This document shows positions 1 to 7,492 of a stretch of DNA of 28,535 nucleotides, one piece after another. The stretch is taken from the NCBI GenBank assembly GCA_023264755.1, contig JAHFVB010000001.1, positions 1 through 28,535 of the forward strand, read 5' to 3'. Origin of the DNA: Mycobacterium sp. (lineage in GTDB: Bacteria; Actinomycetota; Actinomycetes; Mycobacteriales; Mycobacteriaceae). The notes beneath the pieces were generated by a model. That model was not told the origin of the DNA and made no database searches. It saw only the letters and a list, made by a program, of their open reading frames with translations. The translations under genes were made by a program, and so were the position numbers. How positions within the stretch are numbered: position 1 is the first letter of the stretch; the number at the start of each line of letters is the position of its first letter.

Positions 1-518
1 ACGCTTTCGTCCGTCGGATTGCGGCCCACGATGCGGAACAGCTCACGGGCCTTGTTCAAGGCCGACTGGAACACCAGGGTGGGCAAGCTGTCGTCCTCGG
101 GGATGACGGCACCGGCGGCGATCGGCCGGCCGTTGCGACCGTCGTCGATCAGTTCGACCGACGAGACCGCGAAGACGTTCGACGGGACCACTCGGGCGCT
201 GACCGAGTTCGGGATGCGCGGGACGAACTCCGGCTTGAGGTCGATGTGTACCAGATTGGGTCGACCGACTTGCGCGGCAACGACTTCCGATACCGAGCCG
301 ACGAGTACCCCGTGGAACTTCACGTCGGAACGAGCGGGTAGCCCGTCGCCGACGTCGACCAGGGCCGCAGTGACCGGAACCAGCGTGTCCAGCTTGCCCT
401 TGGACTTCGCGATGGCCGCCACGACGACCAGCGTGACCAGCGCCAGACAGATGCTCCCAGTCACGAAGAGCCGGAGGTTGGACGGTCCGTGAGGGTCGTA
501 GTTCTGTGGTGGCGGCAC
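1..518 (-). CDS. mceA: Mce-family (MlaD-domain) protein, first mce gene of the operon; 3' part cut by window edge
   Basis: Mce proteins are exported, membrane-anchored subunits that form the periplasmic lipid channel of Mce import systems. Only the first 172 codons are visible. I read the start as GTG at 518, two bases after the yrbEB stop (TAGCCGTG), giving VPPPQNYDPHGPSNLRLF at the N terminus. Residues about 15-37 form one hydrophobic segment (FVTGSICLALVTLVVVAAI), the usual uncleaved anchor. An MlaD-like beta domain follows, with GDGLPARSDVKFHGVLVGSV and later VPRIPNSVSARVVPSNVFAV, both typical of mycobacterial Mce proteins. Its position directly after yrbEB is where mceA sits in every mycobacterial mce operon. 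Which operon number (mce1-8) it belongs to cannot be told from this fragment. A GTG at 531 in another frame opens a longer reading frame without Mce features and was rejected. Confidence 0.87.
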   Translation of the reverse strand, partial: MPPPQNYDPHGPSNLRLFVTGSICLALVTLVVVAAIAKSKGKLDTLVPVTAALVDVGDGLPARSDVKFHGVLVGSVSEVVAAQVGRPNLVHIDLKPEFVPRIPNSVSARVVPSNVFAVSSVELIDDGRNGRPIAAGAVIPEDDSLPTLVFQSALNKARELFRIVGRNPTDES

Positions 519-520
519 GG

Positions 521-1381
521 CTATCCACCAAACCTTGCGCCAGATTCCACGCCCCAGAAGATCATGGTCAGCAGCATGTTGACGATGATGATGGCGGTAA
601 TCGTGGCTCTCATGGCGCGGCCCGCGGCGACGCCGACGCCGGCGGGTCCGCCCGCGGCGTGATAGCCGTAGTAGCACTGAATCGTCGACGCGATCGACAC
701 GAAGCAGACGGCCTTGATGGTGGCGTAACCGACGTCCTTGGCGTTCACGAACGAGGCGAAGTAGTGCATGTAGGAACCGGCGGACTGGCCCGAAGACACC
801 TGGACCACCAACTGGGCGGCGAGATAGCTGACTGCGAGGCAGGCCAAGAAGAGCGGAATGACCGCGACCATCGAGGCCACCACTCGCGTGGTGACGAGGA
901 AGGGAATGGGATTGACGGCCAACGACTCCACGGCGTCGATTTCCTCGTTGATTCGCATAGCCCCCAACTGGGCCGTGAAGCGGCACCCGGCCTGGGTGGT
1001 GAATGCCAAGCCGACCATGATCGGCGCGAGCTCCCGGGTGGAGACGAACGACGAGATCAGCCCAGTCGCGGGTCCCAGGCCCAGCAGGTCCAGTGCGCTG
1101 TAGCCCTCGATTCCGATCAATGCGCCGATGGTGAAGCCCAGAACCAGGGCCACGCCGACCGTGCCGCCGCCGACGACGATCGACCCGTTGCCCCAGGCGA
1201 TGTCCGCGAGCAGTCTGGACAGTTCCTTTCGGTAGCTGCGCAACATGATGGGGATGCTCATCATGACCCGGCCGAAGAAGTGCATCATGTGGCCGGCGGC
1301 GACGACCGAGTGGAATACCGCCTCCGCCGCTCGAATGAGCGGACGGGTTCCGGGTGGGAGATACGTTGTCGCAGTGGCCAT
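521..1381 (-). CDS. yrbEB: YrbEB: MlaE-type ABC transporter permease of the mce operon
   Basis: This is a 286-residue integral membrane permease of the MlaE/YrbE family. It pairs with YrbEA in the inner membrane and, with an MceG-type ATPase encoded elsewhere, drives lipid import through Mce proteins. Family signatures seen are the N-terminal amphipathic part (FFGRVMMSIPIML), the hydrophobic segment ending GIEGYSALDLLGLGPATGL, the conserved STRELAPIMVGLAFTTQAGC stretch and the cytoplasmic loop GAMRINEEIDAVESLAVNPI (the EIDA motif). The C-terminal GGPAGVGVAAGRAMR precedes the last membrane segment. Length is normal for the family. ATG at 1381 lies 6 bases after the yrbEA stop, and its own stop is 2 bases before the mce start, so the three genes should be one transcript. 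The product is slightly more basic at its N terminus than YrbEA, as usual for the B subunit. Confidence 0.95.
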   Translation of the reverse strand: MATATTYLPPGTRPLIRAAEAVFHSVVAAGHMMHFFGRVMMSIPIMLRSYRKELSRLLADIAWGNGSIVVGGGTVGVALVLGFTIGALIGIEGYSALDLLGLGPATGLISSFVSTRELAPIMVGLAFTTQAGCRFTAQLGAMRINEEIDAVESLAVNPIPFLVTTRVVASMVAVIPLFLACLAVSYLAAQLVVQVSSGQSAGSYMHYFASFVNAKDVGYATIKAVCFVSIASTIQCYYGYHAAGGPAGVGVAAGRAMRATITAIIIVNMLLTMIFWGVESGARFGG

Positions 1382-1387
1382 CAGATG

Positions 1388-2374
1388 CTAGATGGTCTCG
1401 CGGGGGAAGATCAGAATGTAGAGCTGGCTCATGACGACGTTGACGAGCATCAGGAGCAACATGGTCTCCACGACGGCCGCGTTCACCGAATTCGCCACGC
1501 CGGCCGGCCCACCGCGCGTACTCAAGCCCTTGTGACAGCTGACAACTGCGACGATGGCTCCGAAGACCACTGACTTCACCAGCGCCATCACCAGATCCGA
1601 GGTGGTGGCAAAGGATGCGAAAGTCGCTATGAACGAACCTGGGGTGCCGTCCTGGAGATAGACGTTGAAGACGTATCCCGCCAGGAACCCGACGAAGCAC
1701 GTCCACCCGGTCAGCGCCAGCCCGACGAGGATGGCCGCGGCGAACCGCGGGACCACCAGGCGGCGCACGATCGAGACGCCCATGACGGCCATCGCGTCGA
1801 TTTCGTCGCGCATGGCTCGAGATCCCAGATCGGCGGCGATTGCCGAACCCACCGCCGCGGCGAGCAACATCGCCGCCACCAGCGGAGCGCCCTGACGGAT
1901 GACGGCGAGGCCCGTCGCGGCTCCCGATAGCGACGTCGCGCCGATCTGGCCCGCGAGCAGGCTGAACTGGATGGACAACGTGACGCCCATCGGGATCGTC
2001 ACCAATAGGGTGGGCACCGAGGCGGTTTCGGCCATGAAGGCGGCCTGCTGAATGAACTCCCGCCCGGCGAACTTGCCGCGGAAGAGATCGCCGATCAGGC
2101 ACTTGACCGTGGCCGCGCCCAGCGTCGCTTGGCCACCGACGGTCTCGAGCGAGACCAACAAGTGACCTCGGACGAAGCGTCGAAGCCAGGCGCTGATTTC
2201 GGAGTTAGCCGATGGGGCAACGACTTTCGGATCGGCTGCGGGGGACGACGGTCGATCGTCGCGGCCCAGTGCTCCACTCGCGGCGGGCTGGTCGGGGCGG
2301 TGCTCGGTCGGCACCTCCGAGGTCACGAGGGCATCGTCTTCGGCGACGATCACGGCCTGATCGAGCTCGCTCAT
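1388..2374 (-). CDS. yrbEA: YrbEA: MlaE-type ABC transporter permease, first gene of the mce operon
   Basis: Partner permease of YrbEB in an Mce lipid importer. The MlaE core starts near residue 65 and shows the family pattern: GREFIQQAAFMAETASVPTL, then SLSGAATGLAVIRQGAPLVA, then the EIDA loop (SRAMRDEIDAMAVMGVSIV), and near the C terminus STRGGPAGVANSVNAAVVET. I place the start at ATG 2374 (MSELDQAVIVAEDD), giving 328 residues. An in-frame ATG at 2626 would add 84 residues that match no YrbE, and that reading would run through the promoter-like and dyad sequences at 2492-2544. The first 60 residues are acidic, low in complexity and probably disordered, longer than in most YrbEA proteins, so a still later start is possible. 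The ribosome-binding site is weak. It is likely controlled by the promoter region at 2492-2544. Confidence 0.92.
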   Translation of the reverse strand: MSELDQAVIVAEDDALVTSEVPTEHRPDQPAASGALGRDDRPSSPAADPKVVAPSANSEISAWLRRFVRGHLLVSLETVGGQATLGAATVKCLIGDLFRGKFAGREFIQQAAFMAETASVPTLLVTIPMGVTLSIQFSLLAGQIGATSLSGAATGLAVIRQGAPLVAAMLLAAAVGSAIAADLGSRAMRDEIDAMAVMGVSIVRRLVVPRFAAAILVGLALTGWTCFVGFLAGYVFNVYLQDGTPGSFIATFASFATTSDLVMALVKSVVFGAIVAVVSCHKGLSTRGGPAGVANSVNAAVVETMLLLMLVNVVMSQLYILIFPRETI

Positions 2375-3042
2375 CCGGTCACCAATGAAGCCGGGGACGT
2401 CGTGTGCGGCGCACAGCGCATCCACCGAGCATTGGTCGGGGTGGTCTTGATCGTCAGCCTCTCGTGAGCAGCGGGCCCAAGTTGCAAGCTCCTCATAGTT
2501 GGCGCATTTACGCCAGTTGTCAATGGTGTTGTCACAGTGATAACTGGCAGTATCGAGCCGGGGCGAGAGCGGGCGGCGAACCGATGGCGACCGCCGCCCG
2601 CCCCCGCGCTCCCGCCGAGTGGGCAACCGCTCGATGGTTGGGTCGGGTGCCCGTCGCGGTAGGTGGCGTCAGCGTTTGTCGAAGCGATCACCTTCCCTAG
2701 TCGAGCTAGGTTTTCCATACCTAATATTATGGTCCGGCCCTCACTCGCTGCGGGTCGCTTTGGCAAATATCGCCCAAATGGGCTCTTGGACTGGACATCT
2801 AGCTTCGCCAGGCTCGAACGACGGGGTAGGGTGGGCTTTCTTCGTCGTGGATGGTGGATGGCGCGCGTGGGTCATGCGCGCTCCACGGCGTCCGATATTG
2901 ACGCTTCCGTATGACGACGCGCGCCCGGGTGACGTCGACGGCATCGGCTCCGGTGGCCGCAACGAGGTCGCCGGAGCGGGCTCGTCGGCTGGCAAGCCGA
3001 GAGACCAAGTGGCCCCTCGGACCGACAAGGACGGGCGAGCCG
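2375..3042. other. Non-coding region between the merR gene and yrbEA
   Basis: These 668 bases hold no open frame with recognisable protein features on either strand. Apart from the promoter block at 2492-2549, the notable part is an unusually AT-rich patch at 2696-2732 with nested inverted repeats: CCTAG-5 nt-CTAGG (2696-2710), TAGGT-7 nt-ACCTA (2706-2722) and CCATA-8 nt-TATGG (2715-2732). These could be a second operator or promoter. The stretch 2750-3042 shows nothing I can interpret. Confidence 0.5.
2492..2549 (-). promoter_or_regulatory. Promoter/operator region of the mce operon
   Basis: Read on the minus strand, a perfect -35 hexamer TTGACA (2523-2518) is followed by a 20-base spacer and TATGAG (2497-2492). 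The spacer holds a dyad, TGGCG-6 nt-CGCCA, centred exactly in its middle. A long spacer with a central dyad is the layout of MerR-activated promoters, and a MerR gene lies just upstream at 3043-3978. Overlapping the -35 is a 23-bp box (2510-2532) that matches 2510-2532 versus 8486-8508 at 21 of 23 positions. A second palindrome, GTTGTCAC-A-GTGATAAC, lies at 2528-2544. The yrbEA ATG is about 118 bases downstream of the -10. Elements are seen directly; the regulator assignment is inference. Confidence 0.5.
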
Positions 3043-3978
3043 CTACCCGCGCCGAAGGTTGGCGGCCATGGCCTTCAAGAGTTCGGCGGACTCGCCGCCC
3101 TGGGCGGCCATGATGCCCTCCATGTACTCGCCGATGGCGCGAATGCCGTTTTCCCGCAAGGCCATCCGAAGCGCCCGGTCGAGCACCAAGCCGGCGAGCT
3201 CCCGCGCATCGGTGATGACGACGCCGAGCTCTTCCTGCTCCTCGACCGGCGGTATCCAGCCTTCGCCGTACTGCTCGATCAAATTCTTGCTGACCTCGTT
3301 GATCGTGGCTTCGGCAAGCTCTTGGACGGTGTCGACGGTGGCATCGCAGACGTCCGCCAGGATTCGCAGGCCGAAGGCCTGGTCCTTGAACCCGGCGAGC
3401 ACCGCGGCGATGTCGGGATCACGGATGACCACGTCGGTGCCCTGCTGCTGTGCCACGCCGTGTTTGACCAGGGTTCTTGCGACCTTGCTCGCCGGGTCCA
3501 CCGCTAGTGTCAGCGGGGCGGTCGTCGTGCCGGCCTTGGCTCGCCGGGCGCCGGGGCCGACCTGTGCCCATGGTCCCGTCAGCGCCTGATGCAGCCCGGT
3601 TTCCTTGGCGAGCTCTTGAATTCCGAGGATGTCGGCAAGGTCGAGGTTCTTGGCGAACCCCTCGAAGAAGTCCTGGATGTGCGATATCGAGAAGCCCTTC
3701 TGCAGCAGTTGCGTGATGATCTGCAACTGAGCCAGGTGGTTCTCGTCATATATCGCCACCCGGCCCTCGCGCCGTGGTGGTTGGAGTAGACCACGCTCCT
3801 GGTAGGAGCGAATGTTTCGCGCCGAGACCCCGGACCGCGAGACCAGGTCCTCCAGGCGATAGTCCGCCAAGCCTGGATCACCGTCCTCTGCCGTATCCGG
3901 ACCTACCAGCTGACCAAGCCCGTCCCGAACGGTATCGGGACCGGATGGTCGTTTGCTCGCCGGGGCGGTCATGGCCAT
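3043..3978 (-). CDS. MerR-family transcriptional regulator
   Basis: A 311-residue regulator with an N-terminal MerR winged-helix domain at about residues 40-108: YRLEDLVSRSGVSARNIRSY is the helix-turn-helix, followed by QERGLLQPPRREGRVAIYDE (wing) and a dimerisation-helix start LQIITQLLQKGFSISHIQDF. The remaining 200 residues form a large helical C-terminal domain without a metal-binding cysteine cluster, so it is not a metal sensor. It more likely senses a lipid or other organic ligand. The first 38 residues are disordered. ATG at 3978 follows AGG by a few bases; the ATG at 3972 is an alternative. It starts 14 bases after the SDR stop, so it is the last gene of the FMO operon, and it precedes the mce operon. 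It is therefore the obvious candidate regulator of both units. Confidence 0.9.
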   Translation of the reverse strand: MAMTAPASKRPSGPDTVRDGLGQLVGPDTAEDGDPGLADYRLEDLVSRSGVSARNIRSYQERGLLQPPRREGRVAIYDENHLAQLQIITQLLQKGFSISHIQDFFEGFAKNLDLADILGIQELAKETGLHQALTGPWAQVGPGARRAKAGTTTAPLTLAVDPASKVARTLVKHGVAQQQGTDVVIRDPDIAAVLAGFKDQAFGLRILADVCDATVDTVQELAEATINEVSKNLIEQYGEGWIPPVEEQEELGVVITDARELAGLVLDRALRMALRENGIRAIGEYMEGIMAAQGGESAELLKAMAANLRRG

Positions 3979-3992
3979 CTACCTGTGGGTCG

Positions 3993-4853
3993 TCAGTTTA
4001 CATGCTGGGCTTCGGCCGAAGTGCCCACACTCCGAGCCGCCAGCGCCATCGTTCGGGTGGTCAGGGTGGGTGCGAGCCGCTTCACTCGCCAGCCGATCTT
4101 GGCGTCGTACTGCGGCATCACGTAGAGCCGGCCCTTGTCGTTGGCGTCCAGCGCCTTGCGCGCGATGACGTCTGGGGAAGTGCCGTGTCGGTCGACCATC
4201 TTGGCGGCGAAGTCGGCGGAACTGCCGAATAGGTGTCCGTCGCGAGCGACGTTGGTCTTCACGAAGGTCGGGCAGACCACGGTCACCGCCACTCTGGTAC
4301 CGCCCAGTTCGGCCGCGAGCGTCTCGGACAACGACAGCACGCCTGCTTTGCTGACGTTGTATGCCGCCATCAGTGGCGCGGCCGAGTAGGCGGCGGCGGA
4401 CGCGATGTTGATGATGCCGGCCTGCCGTTGCGGGCGCAGCCGGGGGACGAACACCTCGCACCCGTGGACCACGCCGAGCAGGTTGATTCCGAGCACCCAG
4501 TTCCAGTCGTCGAAGCCGATCTCGCCGATGACGCGGCCGCCGGCTGCCACCCCGGCGTTGTTGATCACCAGTGAGGGCGCGGTCTGGAAGAACTGCTCGG
4601 CAACCGACGCCAGGCGGACGACGTCGTCGCGTTGCGACACGTCGCACTCGGTGGCCCGAGCCGTGCCGCCGGCCTGTTCGACGAGCGCCGCGGTCTCCTG
4701 GGCCCGCTCGACGTCGACGTCCGAACACAGGACCATCGAGCCCCGGCGGGCCAGTTCGACGGCGAACGCCCGTCCGATGCCGCTGCCGGCACCGGTGACG
4801 ACCGCTCGCGCCGACTTCGAAAGTGGCGCCCTTGCCGTCCAGAACGGTGTCAT
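3993..4853 (-). CDS. Short-chain dehydrogenase/reductase (SadH-like)
   Basis: A 286-residue classical SDR that would interconvert an alcohol and a ketone or aldehyde using NAD(P). The nucleotide-binding motif TGAGSGIG is at residues 20-27, followed by CDV near 70, INNAG at 97-101, the catalytic Ser at about 152 and YNVSK (Y165, K169). All tetrad residues are present. The Asp after the second strand (SDVDVER) suggests a preference for NAD(H), a weak inference. The ATG at 4853 overlaps the esterase stop as ATGA, which fixes the start; a longer frame to 4985 lies inside the esterase gene and is rejected. In mymA-type operons an SDR (sadH) follows an FMO and lipR in this order. Here the SDR could supply the ketone for the BVMO or handle the product alcohol. 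Confidence 0.93.
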   Translation of the reverse strand: MTPFWTARAPLSKSARAVVTGAGSGIGRAFAVELARRGSMVLCSDVDVERAQETAALVEQAGGTARATECDVSQRDDVVRLASVAEQFFQTAPSLVINNAGVAAGGRVIGEIGFDDWNWVLGINLLGVVHGCEVFVPRLRPQRQAGIINIASAAAYSAAPLMAAYNVSKAGVLSLSETLAAELGGTRVAVTVVCPTFVKTNVARDGHLFGSSADFAAKMVDRHGTSPDVIARKALDANDKGRLYVMPQYDAKIGWRVKRLAPTLTTRTMALAARSVGTSAEAQHVN

Positions 4854-5881
4854 CGTCGAGCCTCTCGTGTGTTCATCGCGGGTTGATCCAGCGCCCAGCG
4901 CAGGAACTGCGACGCTTCGCGCAGCGCCAGTGCGGATTCGGGAAGCGAGGCGATGGCTTGGAAGACGTGGGACTGGCCCGGCCACACTTGGAGGAAACTC
5001 CGATGGCTGGCCGCGCGAAGCAACGCATGCAAGCGTTGCGCGTCGGCCTGCAACATCTCGTGGCCGCCCGTCTGGATCAACGTCGGCGGGAACTGCCCCA
5101 CGTCATCGAAGGACAGGGTGATCCGCGGGTCGCTCCGGTCGGCCTCGCCGAGATAGAGCTCGACCAACCGTCGACAATCGGCGGCCCGGATCAGCGGGTC
5201 GGGTGTCGCCAGCTCCTGTTGGGCGGCCAGCTGGAGGGTCAGCTCGAACAGCGGCGAGAACAGGACGAGGGCGCCGGGCGCTGGCTCGTCGGCACGGGCG
5301 AGTCGAAGGGCCAGCTCGACGGCCAAGAACGCCCCGGCCGAATCGCCGACGATCGCGATGTCTGCCGGGCGGTGACCGTTGGCGAGCACGTACCGGTAGG
5401 CGGACATGACGTCATCGGACGCCGCGGGGAACGGATGTTCGGGAGCCAAGCGGTAGTCGACGCTGAAGGCCGCCAGTCCCGTCCGATCCGACAGCCTCGA
5501 CACCAATCCGCGGTGGGTGCTCGCCGACATGATGGTGAAGGCGCTGCCGTGGAGGTAGAGCAGCACCTGGTGCCCCCCGGCGGTGCCGGCGGCAGAGACC
5601 CACTCGCCGACCACCGCCTGCTGCCGGACCTGGCGTATCACGGTGCCCTTGACGGGCCGGGACAACCGATTCGGCGGACCGGTCAACAGCCGGAGCAGGC
5701 GCACGCCAGCGGGCGTGCACCTGATCCGCTTGGTCAACGGCCGCATGATCGAACGGGTCACCGCCTGGCCGCGCAGCGCTGCGGCCGATGCCGCAGGTAG
5801 CTCGGCGTCGTTCAGGGTGATGGGTGGCGGTGCGCTCGACTTCGGGCACCCGGTCGTGTCGCTGGGGTGGGAGAGTTCCAT
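4850..5881 (-). CDS. Alpha/beta hydrolase of the hormone-sensitive lipase family (LipR-like esterase)
   Basis: A 343-residue esterase. The oxyanion motif is HGSAF at 111-115 (HGGGF-type, with Ser-Ala replacing two glycines), followed by VDYRLAPEHPFPAA (141-154), typical of HSL esterases. The nucleophile is Ser181 in GDSAG, and His305 in GQSH is the likely catalytic base. At the acid position the sequence is GGHEML, with Glu275 where many relatives have Asp, so the triad may be Ser-Glu-His. The start at ATG 5881 has a GAGG ribosome-binding site at good distance and lies 12 bases after the FMO stop. Sitting between a BVMO and an SDR, it is well placed to cleave the ester or lactone made by the BVMO. 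The order matches mymA-lipR-sadH. No signal peptide is seen, so it is probably cytoplasmic. Confidence 0.92.
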   Translation of the reverse strand: MELSHPSDTTGCPKSSAPPPITLNDAELPAASAAALRGQAVTRSIMRPLTKRIRCTPAGVRLLRLLTGPPNRLSRPVKGTVIRQVRQQAVVGEWVSAAGTAGGHQVLLYLHGSAFTIMSASTHRGLVSRLSDRTGLAAFSVDYRLAPEHPFPAASDDVMSAYRYVLANGHRPADIAIVGDSAGAFLAVELALRLARADEPAPGALVLFSPLFELTLQLAAQQELATPDPLIRAADCRRLVELYLGEADRSDPRITLSFDDVGQFPPTLIQTGGHEMLQADAQRLHALLRAASHRSFLQVWPGQSHVFQAIASLPESALALREASQFLRWALDQPAMNTREARR

Positions 5882-5893
5882 GTCGGCGCTACC

Positions 5894-7492
5894 TCACCGA
5901 AGTGAAGTGCGTTCGCGTTCCGTTGATTTGGCCTTCATCGAGGACCCCGCGGTGCGTGGCGACAACACCGATTGCAGGTCACCGGAGGCGGTGTAGTCGT
6001 GAAGGTCGATGTCTGCGAGCAGCTTGCGGAAGGTAGTCGCGAAGCCGGGGAACATCGTCGAGTTGAAGCCGTCCTCGGTCAGATACCAACTCTGACACCC
6101 GCCGGAGTTCCAGGTCGTCTTGGCCATGCGCGCTTGAAGCCAATCGTTGTAGGTCCTTTGGGCGTCGGCGCGCACCTCGAGCGAGCGCAGCTTGCGCTTC
6201 TGCATCAACCGAATCATCTGGACCGCGTAGCCGATTTCGGCCTCCATGTACGTGACGGCAGAGGTATGACCCGGACCCGAGTTGGGGCCGAACGTGAAGA
6301 ACAAGTTGGGGTATCCCGCCACGTTCACGCTCTTGTAGGCGAACGCGCCGCGGTCCCATTCGGCGTTCAGGCTGCGGCCATCGCGGCCGACGATGTCGAT
6401 CGGTGGTGCCGTCTTGGTGACGTCGTAGCCGGTGGCGCAGACTATGACGTCGGCGGTGCGCGAGATGCCCTCGCACGTCAGCACCCCGGTCTCGTCGATG
6501 CGCGCGATCGGCCAGGTGACGAGTTCGCAGTTGCGCGCTTGAAGTGCTCGGTAGTAGTCGTTGGACAGCAACAGTCGCTTGCAGCCGGGCTGGAAGTTCG
6601 GCGTCAAACGTCTACGCAGCCAACGATCCTCGACTTCCCTGGCGAGGTAGCGTCGGCCGGAGACGGCCAACAACGAGGTGGCGGCGGTGTTCCACACGAC
6701 GGCGAGGGCCGATGCCTCCGACGCCCTGAGCATCGCCGAACGCAACAGGTGCTGCGCCCACGGCACACGGCGGAAGAGCGTCTTCACGCCTGCCGGCGTC
6801 TGGGGGTTGGCCCGCGGAAACACCCACCCCGCGGTGCGTTGGAAGACCCTGACCCGACCGCCTAGACCGGCCTGCCTGACCAACTCTGGAATGACTTGCA
6901 CCGCGGTCGATCCCGTCCCGATGACGGCAACGGACTTGTTCGTGAAGTCATAGTCGTGATCCCACCGGGCCGTGTGGATGATCTTGCCGCCGAAGGTGTC
7001 GAGGCCAGGAATCTTCGGCAGGGAGGCATTGGCCAGGGGGCCGTAGGAAGCGATGACCGTCCGCGCGCGGTAGACGCCGGTCGTGGTGTGGACCAACCAG
7101 GTGGCCTCGTCCTCGTCCCACCTGGCTCCGGTGACGTGCTCGTTGAACTCGATGTACTTGCGCACGCCGCGCTTGTTCACCACGTCCTTGATGTACTGCT
7201 GAATCTCCGCGCCACTGGCGTACGCTTGGCTCCACTGCGGATTCGCTTCGAAGGAATACGAATACAGCAGCGTTGGAACGTCACACGCGACCCCTGGATA
7301 GGTGTTGTCGCGCCAGGTGCCGCCGACCTCGTCGGACCGTTCGAGGATCACGAGGTCGTCGATGCCGGCCTCGAGCAGCCGCATGGCCGCGCCCAGGCCG
7401 GCGAGTCCGGCCCCGATGATCACGGTGGTGTAGGTGTGCTGCTCAATCGCCTCGGCGAGCGCCGAGGCGTCGGTCGACGGCACCGTCGTCAC
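5894..7492 (-). CDS. Flavin-containing monooxygenase, Baeyer-Villiger type (MymA-like)
   Basis: A 532-residue FAD/NADPH-dependent monooxygenase. The FAD Rossmann motif GAGLAG is at 27-32. The full Baeyer-Villiger fingerprint F-x-G-x3-H-x3-W-x2-D (TFGGKIIHTARWDHD, His173) is at about 167-180. The NADPH Rossmann motif GTGSTA is at 192-197. CATGYD near the C-terminal third is the usual ATG motif. Such enzymes insert oxygen next to a carbonyl to give an ester or lactone, or oxidise heteroatoms. The GTG at 7492 overlaps the stop of the upstream gene as GTGA, which decides the start; a frame extending to 7600 is inside that gene. The C-terminal 20 residues are basic and variable. It is the second gene of the five-gene operon and is followed by an esterase and an SDR, the enzymes expected in ketone breakdown. 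Confidence 0.94.
   Translation of the reverse strand: MTTVPSTDASALAEAIEQHTYTTVIIGAGLAGLGAAMRLLEAGIDDLVILERSDEVGGTWRDNTYPGVACDVPTLLYSYSFEANPQWSQAYASGAEIQQYIKDVVNKRGVRKYIEFNEHVTGARWDEDEATWLVHTTTGVYRARTVIASYGPLANASLPKIPGLDTFGGKIIHTARWDHDYDFTNKSVAVIGTGSTAVQVIPELVRQAGLGGRVRVFQRTAGWVFPRANPQTPAGVKTLFRRVPWAQHLLRSAMLRASEASALAVVWNTAATSLLAVSGRRYLAREVEDRWLRRRLTPNFQPGCKRLLLSNDYYRALQARNCELVTWPIARIDETGVLTCEGISRTADVIVCATGYDVTKTAPPIDIVGRDGRSLNAEWDRGAFAYKSVNVAGYPNLFFTFGPNSGPGHTSAVTYMEAEIGYAVQMIRLMQKRKLRSLEVRADAQRTYNDWLQARMAKTTWNSGGCQSWYLTEDGFNSTMFPGFATTFRKLLADIDLHDYTASGDLQSVLSPRTAGSSMKAKSTERERTSLR

Noticed and set aside
506-1573. 355-residue open frame on the plus strand
   Set aside because: Antisense to yrbEB and yrbEA; rich in His, Asp and Gly in the way shadow frames of membrane proteins are.
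2375-2626. 84-residue N-terminal extension of YrbEA
   Set aside because: It matches no YrbE protein and covers the -35/-10 pair and palindromes that look like the operon promoter.
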